From positions 41,067-105,066 of the forward strand of contig JAKSZT010032888.1 of NCBI GenBank assembly GCA_026826555.1: 64,000 bases of DNA, given 5' to 3'. Below, one piece after another: positions 33,241-43,599 of this stretch. The notes under the pieces were generated by a model that did not search any database, had not been told where the DNA came from, and saw only the letters and a list, made by a program, of their open reading frames with translations. Both the position numbers and the translations under genes were made by a program. Numbering within the stretch: the stretch's first letter is position 1; every line of letters begins with the position of its first letter. The stretch comes from Tolypeutes matacus. Lineage: Eukaryota; Chordata; Mammalia; Cingulata; Chlamyphoridae.

Positions 33241-34844
33241 ACAACAGGCTTCTTAAATAAATAGCAAAGTTTAACACTTGCCCATCCAGCTCTACATATC
33301 TCCAATGATATTCTACTTCTTGAATTAGATAATCATTCCAGGAAGTAATCACCAGAAGACCCACATCAAAATTAGACTTTTAGTTGATCCACTATTATTT
33401 TTCTTGACTCATTTTAAATATACCTCATCATTTATGTGCTTCCCCTTAAGGTTCTAAGTTCCTTAATTTTTCAAACAGTATACACATGGAATTTTGTGGA
33501 GGGAAAAACTGCTGTTGACATGTTCATCACTACATCTAATTTCTGCAGTTATACTCCTGACCTGAACACTTGGCTTTCTGTTACACAAGGGATAATGATA
33601 CATTAAATGTATGATATTCATTTTTTTTTGATGGAGGCCATGGTTAAAAGGAAGGAGTACCATAGAATATCAGGTCAGTTCTATTCATATTTGCAAACTT
33701 GGTGAACTTTCATCCATTTTCTAACCCTTAGTTATAGTCTTCATATAAGTGTTGTGAGAGTGGATGACACTAGATGATATTGAAAGTATCATCCAGATCA
33801 CACAGCTTGAAGTTTACTGCATAAATGAAGGAAACACCTCATGGACCAAAAGTGATCTTGGCCTATATCCCAGTTTTCAGTCAGTCTTACTAGTTTCTTT
33901 GTCTAGTGTTCTTTATTTCTCCCTAATAAAAGGGACTCCCTGAGTGTAAGGGAAACAGTTTTGCATAGTTTGAATGGTGAAAAAAAACTTCAAAAGATAC
34001 TATTTGTATGGTGGACAGTGAGGATTAACAAATTACATCCAGAAATTCCATCTCTTCACCTCTGTGCCTTCTAAGTTCAGGGCTTTTCACAGAGTGGGAA
34101 ATTTCCCATGCTGCACATTTACAAAGAGAATTAATTGCATAGTCATGAATTATTTTTAAAATGAAGTCATAAATGCAGTCATGGAAGTACATTTACAGGA
34201 TTGAAAGGTGATCGCCATCCAACTTGAAACTTCAAATTACTGGAATGCACCACTGTTAGGGTACAAATGATTTATAATAGTATTCAAATATTCATAACTT
34301 CCATAATTATGCTGTGAATAGTATATTTACATTGAATTGCCTTATTTTAAAGGCATAGTTTTTTTCAATGTAAGGTCTTAAAATGTACAATAACATTTGC
34401 AATGGTTTCTGGCACTGCATTTTTGTTGTTGTTGTAATAATGGAATCCTCAAAAAAAAAAAAAAAATGGAAGTGCTAGGACCACTCTCAATCCATGAGAG
34501 GTGTCTCAATCACATGTTTCTTGAAACAGAACACAACTTCCAAACCATATAGTACTTAAAATTTGCCCTGATAAAAGAGCAATAATATCAACTATGTGTG
34601 GAGTCATGAAGAATAAAATAAGTACTAGAATGTCAGAGCTGAAAAGAAAGAGATCTTCTGATATGAACCTTTGTGCACAGGCTCAGAGAATTAAAGTAAC
34701 AGAGAATGGCTGACAGATCTTCCTTCTGTGATGTTTTCAACTGTAAATAACAGCATACCACCCTTCTGTCCCAGATGAATATGTTGACATTCACAATTCT
34801 ATGAAAAGAATGTGTTTGACCAAACGGATCTAACAACAGAGGCA
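33241..34844. other. About 1.6 kb without recognised gene
   Basis: Contains an A16 run near 34451. Around 34600-34720, 'gtactagaatgtcagagctgaaaagaaagagatcttctgatatgaacc' weakly recalls old MIR-type SINE sequence ('agagctggaaggaccttagagatc'), too diverged to call. Confidence 0.4.
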
Positions 34845-35585
34845 TCATTTCACTTCAAAGAGTTTATCTCGGCACCACACTTTCCTCACGGTGTTCTTCA
34901 TGTCTGTGTTTCTCAGTGTGTAAATGAGGGGGTTGAACTTGGGGGCAACCATGGTGTAAAATAGGGCAAATACCTTGTCTTCACTGACAAAATCAGCCAT
35001 GGGGGCATAGGTGAAGATGAGGGACAAGAAGAACCTGAGCAACACAATGATGTGTGAGCCGCAAGTGGAGAGTGCTTTGCGGTGGCCATCAGATGAGCGG
35101 GTCCTCAGGGTGGACAGGATAATGATGTAGGAAATTACCAAGGCAGAAAAAGTAAAAATGGACATCACTCTTGTGGTGGTAATAATTGCAAAACCCAACA
35201 AACTGATGTCAGTGCAGGCCAGCTTTAGCAGGGGGAATACTTCATAGAAATAATGATCTATTTGATTGGGGCCAAAGAAGTGGGCATAAAACAGTTGGGA
35301 AATGCAGCTGTTGTAGGAGATGGTCTTCTGCTGGGACAGTAAGTCCTTGATCAGGTTTGGAGCTACAGGTTGAGGTGAAGCAGATGTCCATGAAGGACAG
35401 GTAGCGGAGGAAAAAGTACATGGACTGCTCACTGAGGCGGCTGCCCCTGATGGTGAGCAGAATGAGCAGGTTTCCCAAGATAACTGCAAGATAGCAAAGT
35501 AAGAACAGCATAAAACAGGAAGCTTTCACATCTTCACCACTAAAAAGGTCCAGGAGGATAAATCTGTGATGTTTTCATGCCTCAT
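34845..35585 (-). pseudogene. Olfactory receptor pseudogene, OR4-like, TM3-TM4 deleted
   Basis: A minus-strand odorant receptor with wording of the OR4 family. The ATG at 35585 gives M-R-H-E-N-I-T, then after a 1-nt loss F-I-L-L-D-L-F-S-G-E-D, TM1 'LLCYLAVILGNLLILLTIRG', 'LSEQSMYFFLRYLSFMDICF', a second (+1) frameshift near 35365-35372, and 'KDLLSQQKTISYNSCISQLF'. It then jumps in frame from A-H-F-F-G straight to G-P-N-Q-I-D-H-Y-F, so EL1/TM3, the DRY motif, TM4 and part of EL2 are gone, about 70 codons by family comparison. The rest is conserved: 'KLACTDISLLG', 'RKALSTCGSHIIVL', 'FNPLIYTLRNTDMKNTVRKV', with TGA at 34845-34847. The 214-codon open frame across the junction cannot fold as a seven-TM receptor. 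Confidence 0.92.
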
Positions 35586-35689
35586 GGCTGCTGTGGAATC
35601 AATAATTTAGAGGAGGAGGTTAATATACATGAAACACTAGAACTTTGAAGTTGTTGATTTATTTTCAAAGTCATTCAGGCATTCAATAC

Positions 35690-36010
35690 ATATATATTGT
35701 TTGCTTTAAATAAAATTGTATTGAAGTATATCATTTATACAGAACATACATAAACAATAAGTATGTAGTAAAAGTTGTGAACTTACAAAGCAAACATGAA
35801 TTCCATCATACAGGGCTTCCATACATCACCCCATCATCAACACCTTGCATTATTGTAAAACATTTGTTACAAACTATGAAAGAGCGCCATCAAAATGTTA
35901 CTGCTAACTATAGCCTATATCTTAAATTTGGTATATTTTCCCCCCACCCACCTGATTATGAACACCCTGTACTGGTATTCTACAATTGTTTTAGTTCCTG
36001 AGAGACCATT
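35690..36010 (-). mobile_element. L1 3' UTR, type B, antisense
   Basis: 'aaataaaattgtattgaagtatatcatttatacagaacatacataaac aataagtatgtagtaaaagttgtgaacttacaaagcaaac' and 'accttgcattattgtaaaacatttgttacaaactatgaaag' match the second unit at 15635-15860 and the copy at 63330-63560. One unit is present. Confidence 0.75.
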
Positions 36011-36061
36011 TGCATATTTGTCCTGTTAACCACAGTTATGAGGAGTTCTTTTTATCATATA

Positions 36062-36425
36062 ATAAAGTTTATTTTAAAATAAATTGTAGATTACAGAAAA
36101 GTTACATAAAAAGTATAAGGGATTCCCTATATCCAACCCCCTCTGCCTCTCACATATCTCCCTATTAATAACTTGATACATTAGTGTTGTACATTTGCTA
36201 AAATTGATGAACAAACATTGAATCATTGCTACTATCCAAGGCCTATAGTTTACATTATGGTTTACCCTTTGCACTGTACAATTTTGTAGGTTTTAACAAA
36301 TGTATAATGGCCTATAACTGTCAGTGCAATATCATGCAAAACAATTCCAATGTCCTAAAAAAAGCCCTATGACCCACCTATTCTTCCCTCTTCCACCCCT
36401 CAGAACTTCTGGTAACCACTATATT
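36062..36425 (-). mobile_element. L1 3' UTR, type A, antisense
   Basis: 'agattacagaaaagttacataaaaagtataagggattccctata', 'taacttgatacattagtgttgtacatttgc', 'ggcctataactgtcagtgcaatatcatgcaaaac', 'cccctcagaacttctggtaaccacta' parallels 15045-15365. It lies next to a type B copy, but in the reverse order to the pair at 15 kb, so the two types are separate insertions. Confidence 0.75.
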
Positions 36426-36439
36426 TATCTTTATCACTA

Positions 36440-36560
36440 TCTTTTATTGATTCTTTATTATGACTTAGTCACTCTACTTGGTGCTAGGGGTACAACAATG
36501 AAAAAATACAATCTCCACTAACACATTGAGTATAGTTCATTAAAGTGAATGTATAATAAA
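36440..36560 (-). repeat. L2-like fragment, antisense
   Basis: 'ttattgattctttattatgacttagtcactctacttggtgctaggggtacaacaatgaaaaaatac' resembles the reverse complement of the old L2 3' region ('ttgagcacctactatgtgccaggcactgtgctaggtgctggggatacagcaatgaac'). Confidence 0.45.
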
Positions 36561-36632
36561 AATAATAAAGCAAATAATTAATTGCAATTGTAAAAAATGC
36601 CAAAGTCTCACACTAACCATGAAAAACAATGT

Positions 36633-36995
36633 GGGGAGCTGATGAGCCTCAAGCAGTTAGGTGCCCACCTCCTTCTTGGGAAGTCCCGGGTTGGGTTCGT
36701 GGTGCATCCTAAAGAAGAGCTGACACAATGAGCTGATGCAAGAAATTGACACAATGAGCAGACAAAATATGCAGGGTGTGGATGTGGCTCAAGAGGTTGG
36801 GCACCCGGCCCCTACATGGGAGGTCCAGGGTTAGGTTCCTGGTGTCTCCTAAAGAAGATAAGTGGACACAACAAATAGACACAATGAGTGGACACAATGA
36901 GCAGAGACAGCAAGCAGACAGCTGGCAGACAACAATCAGACATGAAGGAAGCATCTCAGGTGGGTGGGGAATAAAGTTCTTAAAGAAAAAGGAAA
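36633..36995 (+). mobile_element. DAS SINE, dimeric copy
   Basis: Two tRNA-like monomers in tandem: 'ggggagctgatgagcctcaagcagttaggtgcccacctcc ... gtcccgggttgggttcgtgg' (36633-36770) and 'gtggatgtggctcaagaggttgggcacccggcccc ... gtccagggttaggttcctgg' (36771-36995). Each is followed by a 'gacacaatgagcagac' linker and the last by an A-rich tail. The dimer structure is that of DAS-II-type elements. B boxes are slightly mutated. Confidence 0.88.
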
Positions 36996-38135
36996 AGTGA
37001 GCACTTAGATGAAATATTCTCTTTTAGGTCAATTTTGAGAGGTAAACAGTATTATAACTTAAGAGTGTTCGTATATTTCTGGCCTATATAAGAAAACAAT
37101 GATTATCTATTCTTCAAGGGCAGAAAAGGCACTTTGTATTCGCAGTACTTTCTAGTGAGTATCACTGTGCTAAATCTTGAAAATTCAGTAATGTCATTAG
37201 ACTTCAGTAAGCTCATTATTTTAAGTATTGGGCCCCTGGTTGAAAATTTCAGAAAGAATCTTCAGAATGTTTTTACAACATTAAAAATAATTTAGGGAGA
37301 AAAAGAACAAAAAGCAGATCTTTGGGAAAAGAGTTTCCTCCATTGTATGGACTTCCAGTACTCTTATGTCTTCCTGGAATTTACTTTATTTCCCAGTTCA
37401 CTTTCCATTCTAAGACAGGAGATCTTATCATTTGCATCCTATGGTCAGCTTTCTAGCACATCCTTTCAGGACAGCACTTTTGGAGGGACAAATTGCATCT
37501 AGAGATAATTCTTCCTTTCTGTTTTACCACCTTTTATCTCTGAACAGAACCACTGTCTTTCCTTACCAGGGTCAATAAATACTTGTGGGGCCATGTCCTG
37601 GAATGTTCTTGTGAAAAAGGAAGATTTTCTTTGGTGCAAATTACTATGCTACATCTCTTACTACTTTTCTGCAATTAGTAGTTACCTGATCTAAAATGTG
37701 TGACAAAACTGCTAATCTCAAGGCTGTTTTATAAAAAAACAAACCCTCCCAAAAAACCCTAAACACTGATTAAAATTAATCACATATTCATGAAAATTTA
37801 CAACAGCAATTGAACAATGCCCTTTACATTGCATGGGTTTCTATGTAGTTGTTTTAGAAAAAGCACATTTGATATACATATAGACTATGAATATGATTTT
37901 AGGGAGTACATGCATTTGTTATTTGAATTTCATCCATGGAATCCAAATTAATATACTGTAGTCTAACATCTTGCAAAATCTCTGGAAGTTTTACTGCCAC
38001 ATAATCAAAAGTTCCATTGCAATGGTTCTGAATGTGGTGTAATTTTTTAAAAATCAAAAATTCTTTTCAACTGTGAGTCATTTGCCCTATGCTTGAAAAT
38101 GGTAACTCCTCCTTGAATTTTACTAAAAGATATAA
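36996..38135. other. No recognised feature
   Basis: Ordinary AT-rich sequence. Nothing coding or repetitive recognised. Confidence 0.45.
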
Positions 38136-38139
38136 AAGA

Positions 38140-39420
38140 CCGAAGTAAGTAAGTATATATACCATATATTTAGGAATAATCAATATAGTAAAGATATCAG
38201 TTTTCCCAAAATGATCCATATATTGAATAATTTAAAATCAAATAACTGAGAAAAAATTCATGAAATTTTAAAAGCTGATTCCAAAATTCAGAAATAGTTA
38301 GTATCCAAAATAAGTTAACTTTCTAAACACAGCAAAGAAGTATACATACCCTTGCAAATATTGAATTATGTTATAAAATTATGGCATTTAAAGTATTGTG
38401 GGAATAAGCAGATTGATAGACCTGAAGGCAGTCAGTAAACATACCCTTAAATATATTGGGATTTTATGTTTAAGTTGACATTTTGAATCATATGAAATAA
38501 CAGATTTTTCAGATATTAGGACTTTCTATGTCCATCTGAAGAAGAAGAAAATAAGAAATTCTGTCTCGCCAGTGATAAATATATTCCAGATGGTTGAAAG
38601 ATACAAATGTATCAGACAAAAGAGGAAAACATATTGGAGGAGCAATTAGCAGAATGTATTTATAGGTTAGGCTAGAGAAAAAGATTTAAAACACATAAAG
38701 CAAATTCATAAGGAAAAATATAATACATTTTAAAATTCTGTGTGACAAAATTCTATATGAATAAAAATATTTTAAAAAACAGCAGAACATGAGTAACTGT
38801 GTGTAACTCCTACAAATCAATAATATAAATATAAGTAACCCAATTTTGCTAAAGAGTAAAATATTGTAATTGGCAATATACAGATAGAAATTGCAATTGT
38901 TCAATAAGTATATATAAAAATACTCAACCTCATTAGGATAAAGGCAATGCAAATTAAACAATGAGATATTTTTATCATACATCATTTTCACGAAAATGGA
39001 ATGGAAAAGACTGTTCATATAAAAGTTTGATGATGTTTCATGAAATCAGCATGTTGTCTCTTGAAACTGCCTTATATTCATTGTTACCTTGTTCAAATTC
39101 GGAAAATGGAAATGTTCTAAATATCTAATGATAATAGAATGTAAATAATGTGTGATAGGTTCTTATGGAAAATAAGTCAGAAATTTAAATTTTGGTGCAA
39201 TCTGGTACATCTAATATGAATAAAACACTAAGCTATATTATTGAGTAAAAAACATTAGGCACACAATGATAATCAAAATATGATAACCTATATGTTAAGA
39301 AGTTACTCCAAAAAAATGTCATTTAGATTATATGAATACCTGTGTACTCTTTAATGAATGTGTAAAGATGTAGAAGGAAATATTTCCCTTTGGGGAACAA
39401 AGGGAATGAAGGCCAAAGTG
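38140..39420 (+). mobile_element. Old L1 ORF2 fragment, sense
   Basis: The order of recognisable phrases follows the C-terminal half of L1 ORF2. 'gataaagatatcagttttcccaaaatgatccata' is the 'aagatgtcaatactccccaaattgatcta' region. Next come 'aagtattgtgggaataagcagattgatagac' and 'gagaaaaagatttaaaacacataaagcaaattcataagg'. 'tactcaacctcattaggataaaggcaatgcaaattaaacaatgagata' is the 'ctcaacatcattagggaaatgcaaatcaaaaccacaatgagata' region. Strongly diverged, no open frame. Confidence 0.7.
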
Positions 39421-40205
39421 GATTTTAGTGTTATACAATATTCTATTTTCTTTTTAAAAGATATCATATTTCAATATTATTTCCATAAAGTTAATTAAAA
39501 ACTCATTAAGTTTTAATATGATGTAAGAATAATACATTACATAATGAATGAAATAATAGAAAGTAAAATACAAACCATTATCCAGTGTTACAATTCAGGG
39601 AACTGTTACAAAACTTATGCTTTTGTAGTTATCACATTTTTTTCTTCAATTATCCTTAGTAAATGTACACATAGATGCTATTCCCTAAGCATTATAGCCC
39701 ATGAATTTCCATTATTTGAATTCCAGATGCACATAACTAGGCAGATATATTACTGCTCCCCTCCCACCGTGAGGAGATATTTGATATAAAGAAGCAGGAA
39801 ACATCTATATCTGCAACTAAATTTATAATAAAATCCACATATCTTTTTATACCTATATCTGGATTTGATTTTAGTATCAGCATTAAAAACTATGAACTTG
39901 TTTATACTTTTATAATTCTGATAATATTTGGATAAATCCTAAATTGATCTTTTAAATCTAATCACTGTTATTAGCACTCAAAGTTATAATTTGTTCTTTT
40001 TCACAGTTCCTTGGCTCTTCTTAAAGCTTCAATAGAAGGAACAATAAATTTGAAGCAGATGAGAAAAGATGCTGAATAATTAGGGTGTGCTACATAAAAG
40101 ATTAAGCGCCTCTGATATAATGTACTGAATAGGAATGCCATCATATTTAAAGCTTCTGATTACCTGAAATAATCATCTCTGTTGCAATAAATTCATGAAG
40201 AAAAT
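39421..40205. other. No recognised feature
   Basis: AT-rich, no coding similarity or clear repeat. Confidence 0.45.
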
Positions 40206-40209
40206 CCAT

Positions 40210-41325
40210 ACTGGACAAAATCCTGGCAATGTGGGATTAATACCAAGTGCCAACCGGCAATACGACTGGAAAAAGACCTTGAATAAAAGGGGGAAAACGT
40301 AAAGACAAATAGGTTCATGTGGCTAAGAGGCTTCAAAGAGAGTCAGGAGATCATCCCCCAGTTAACACTTACAAACACCTCAGTAGGATTTCATAGAACA
40401 TCAAGTAGATATCACCCTACACAGAGGGACTCCTGAGGGTTCTGGAGACACCCAGGTCCTATATAAGGGGGAATAGCTCCAGAGATTGATGCCTTATCAG
40501 TGGGCCCTACTTTGGAATCTGTGCTCCTGAGAGTGACAGACTTGGACTCAAATAAGTCCTCCCTGCCCATGGTCCATCAGTCCTTTCTATTCAAACCTAT
40601 ATGTGATGCTGGAGTTTTTAGGTGTACTTCCAGAGAATGGAGCCTCTGGCCTGCCCATGTGCCAACTGTGCCTAGAATCTCGGTGGAGCTGCAACTCCTA
40701 CTCTACAGCTCAATGGACTCACCCAAGTCACCTGGTGAGAAGACGATGATAAACAATGGTCATCCCAGGGAATGGAGAAAGCCTGCAGCTGCAGGCAGGA
40801 TAATCCCATCCACCATATCCACGGGATATAAGCCCCCACTCACTTGGAGGTGGAGTGGACATCACCATGCCAAATCCTCAGGATTGGGGGAAGAGCTATG
40901 GACTAGAGTGGACTTAATGGTATTCTGTTGCAGACATAATGTGATTCAAGCAATGGAAGAAATTACAACAGTGCAGGTGAGCCAGTGGCCACTGGACATT
41001 TTGGGGCAGGGAAGGGAAAAGCAGTTGTAATACAGGTGCTTTTTCAGGACTTGGGAGTTATCCTGAGTGACAATGCAATGACAGATATAGGCCATTTTAC
41101 ATTAGCATATAACCTGCAGAACTGTGTGGGAGAGAGTGTGGCCTATAATGTGAACTCTGGTCCATGCTTGGTGGCAGAGCCCCAGGATGTGTATATCCAT
41201 TGCAGGTGATGTGCCACACTGATGAAAGATGTTTATGTGGGATGTTGTGGGAGTTGTGGGAGGTGGGGAACATGAATTTTTGTGTAACATTTATGTAATC
41301 TGAGCATCTTTGAAAAAAAATATAT
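40210..41325 (+). mobile_element. L1 3' UTR, type A, sense
   Basis: Parallel to 28840-29945: 'gtgccaaccggcaatacgactggaaaaagaccttgaataaaa', 'ggctaagaggcttcaaagagagtcagga', 'gagacacccaggtcctatata', 'tggaggtggagtggacatcaccat', 'gaactgtgtgggagagagtgtggcctataatgtgaactctgg', ending 'taacatttatgtaatctgagcatctttgaaaaaaaa'. It carries a 176-codon open frame (40500-41030) aligned to the one in the 28.3-kb copy. It is 5'-truncated relative to that copy. Confidence 0.75.
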
Positions 41326-41331
41326 ATATAT

Positions 41332-41500
41332 AAATGGACAAGAAATTTGAATGGACACTTTTCCAAGAGAAAATACAAATGGCTAAAAAGCACATAAAAA
41401 GATGAACAACATTGTGATTGTACTAAAATCCACTGATAATACACTTTGGATAGATCATATGGTATATGAGTATATCTCAATAAAACTGCTTAATAAATAA
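41332..41500 (+). mobile_element. L1 fragment with 3' end
   Basis: 'gacaagaaatttgaatggacacttttccaagagaaaatacaaatggctaaaaagcacataaaaagatg' is L1 ORF2 C-terminal sequence (compare 22165-22230). It is joined to an L1-style 3' end, 'tgattgtactaaaatccactgataatacactttgg ... atctcaataaaactgctt'. The junction is an internal deletion. Confidence 0.6.
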
Positions 41501-41574
41501 ATAATTGTACAAGAACAGCCAAAAATAGCCACTATGTACAGCAAGGGAAGCATAGAGAGATTGAGGTATGAAGA

Positions 41575-41735
41575 ATTTTCTTGTTAATTACTATTGAAAC
41601 AATGAAAGTGTTCTAATGATGATTGAGGTGATGAATGCACAACTATGTGATTATACCAAATACCACTGATTGGATACTTTGGATGGATTTTATGCTTCAT
41701 TAATATGTATCAATAAAATTGATTTGTTAATAAAA
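41575..41735 (+). mobile_element. Old L1 (L1M-type) 3' end
   Basis: 'gaaagtgttctaatgatgattgaggtgatgaatgcacaactatgtgattataccaaataccactgatt' and 'gtatcaataaaattgatttgtt' match the common mammalian L1M 3' terminal phrase ('...gtggtgatggttgcacaactctgtgaatatactaaaaaccactgaattg...ctcaataaagc') closely. Confidence 0.65.
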
Positions 41736-41944
41736 AAAAAATCCTGAAAAGGATCTTCAGGACACAAATGTTCATGCTGTCTCACCCTGATATCTAAAAA
41801 GAATAAAAATGGGAAAACACACAATCCTTGATTTTCAGGATCACATTGATTTCCTTAGCCTAGGGCTGGTCCTCAACTCCTAAAATATAATTTGAGATTT
41901 TATCTACAAGGAAGGGAGGTTATCATTGTGCTTGACAGAGCTTG

Positions 41945-42150
41945 AGTTAGACTAAATGGGCTCAAATATACTTATCTGTGAATAATGTTAGGAAAGTTTC
42001 ATACTTATCTGAGCCTTATTTTTGTCTTCTGTAAAACAGCAATAATAATACCTACCATAAGGATTCTTATGAGAATTAAATGAAATGATCCATATAAGAC
42101 ATTTGGTTAAAGATTCAAGTGTCTAATACATTATAATAATTCACTAAATT
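41945..42150 (+). mobile_element. MIR SINE, sense
   Basis: 'aagtttcatacttatctgagccttatttttgtcttctgtaaaacagcaataataatacctaccataaggattcttatgagaattaaatgaaatgat' is the MIR core and downstream portion in sense ('gtttcctcatctgtaaaatggggataataatacctacctcatagg'). Confidence 0.8.
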
Positions 42151-42899
42151 TTTGAACTTTTGTTGTTAATTTAAAAAAGAATTATATTGTGTGAATGTTT
42201 CACCATTTGTAACTCAAGGGAATCTCAAGGAATACATTTTGTTCAATGAGGTTAGCTCATTTTTTTTTTTAAACCACTGGATATAGGTATCTATAGCAGT
42301 AATAAAATATTAAATATTTTGAAACTTTTCTCTAGTGAAAATCCCAAAATAACTATCAGGGAGTGGGCTAAATAACAGGATTTCCCATTTCACAGATATG
42401 AGAATCAAAATCATCTGTGAAGACCTCCAGTAGTTTAAAAAAAGATAATTTTTCTATTATAATTAAGTATAATTGAATTCACCATTTCCAGAAAACAATC
42501 ATTTTGTTTCTATATTCTATTCATGACATTTTATAGTTTTGTGAAATTTTTTTAAATTTCAATGGCATGTAATGAGTTCTACCTTTTTAAAAGAATTAAC
42601 TATTCGTTACATAATTTGAACTTCTCCAACTGTGGCTACTGAAATATCCTTCTATAATATCACATTCAATTCAAAAGTCAGGAATTATTGCAAGAAACTG
42701 ATACACAGTCAAACTGGAAATGGAGGTCATGGTCTTGATCTGCCATTACCTGTTAATGTGATTTAGGAAAAGTCCTTCAATCTTATCTATTTACTTATGG
42801 ATAAAAGGAGGAATTATGGTGTTCATGCATTCTTCCAGATGCAAAAAAAAAACAAAACATTTTTTAAATCAAGCAACTTACTAAATTATTTCTTGGTAA
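42151..42899. other. No recognised feature
   Basis: AT-rich. It could contain decayed gag-side sequence of the adjoining ERV-L, but I see no clear evidence. Confidence 0.4.
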
Positions 42900-43599
42900 A
42901 TTTATCAAAATTTTAAGGCTTGCTTACCTTCCCCAGGAACATCCAGAGTACACACCTTTCACCACAACTGTAAGGAATCAGTTTGTGAGGGCTGGTACAC
43001 CAAGTCTGAAGAGCTCTGTCATCCCTTTACTCTGTAGATCAGATATTAATGTGGGAACTGCTTCCACAGGCTTGGATGCTAAATACAGTGAGGATGATCT
43101 TATCCTGGGTTAGCAGATGCCAAGTGGCTGACTCTTAATTCCAAAGCAAGGTGGGATTGGTGAATATAATAGACAGTTGAGTCAAAGCAGTAACCAGAAG
43201 AGTCTTATTCACAGAGATGTATGTCATCGGTTTTTTTCATGATGGGGTACCTACAAGTGAAATAGATGGACGTTCTACTAAAATCTTTCTTGATCTGTAT
43301 AAGCAGAAAAGTTCTTGATAAAGTGAACAAAAATCTAAATTGAATCACAAAAACAGAGTGTCAAACATTTCAATCAAAACCAATAATTTGAGAAAGTTTA
43401 TAGACTCAGAACCCGTATAATGAAGGGAAGTCAAAATTTCCTTGGGCAAAGACCCTGCTTGCCAAAAATGTATTTTGTTAATTTTCCTCCTAACCTCCCC
43501 AAAGGGATCTATGGCCTATTTCCAGGATAACTATGCTTTGCAGAAAAGGAAATGATCATGTATTTAAGAAATTACTGAACACTGGCTTTGAAGTGACAT

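Noticed and set aside
34845..35489. A 214-codon open frame as a possible functional short receptor.
   Set aside because: The first ~55 codons of this frame are out of phase with the OR (a frameshift near 35370), and TM3-TM4 are missing. It is part of a pseudogene.
28330..41030. Open frames of 148 and 176 codons (29070-29516 and 40500-41030) plus a shorter one (11723-11950) align with each other, looking like a conserved protein family.
   Set aside because: All three lie in the same type A L1 3' UTR repeat. Going codon by codon, differences fall at least as often on first and second positions as on third (for example ttt/tct, act/aat, ggt/gat, tgt/ttt), which is not the pattern of protein-level constraint. 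Shared repeat ancestry explains the similarity. A dN/dS test on many genomic copies would settle it.
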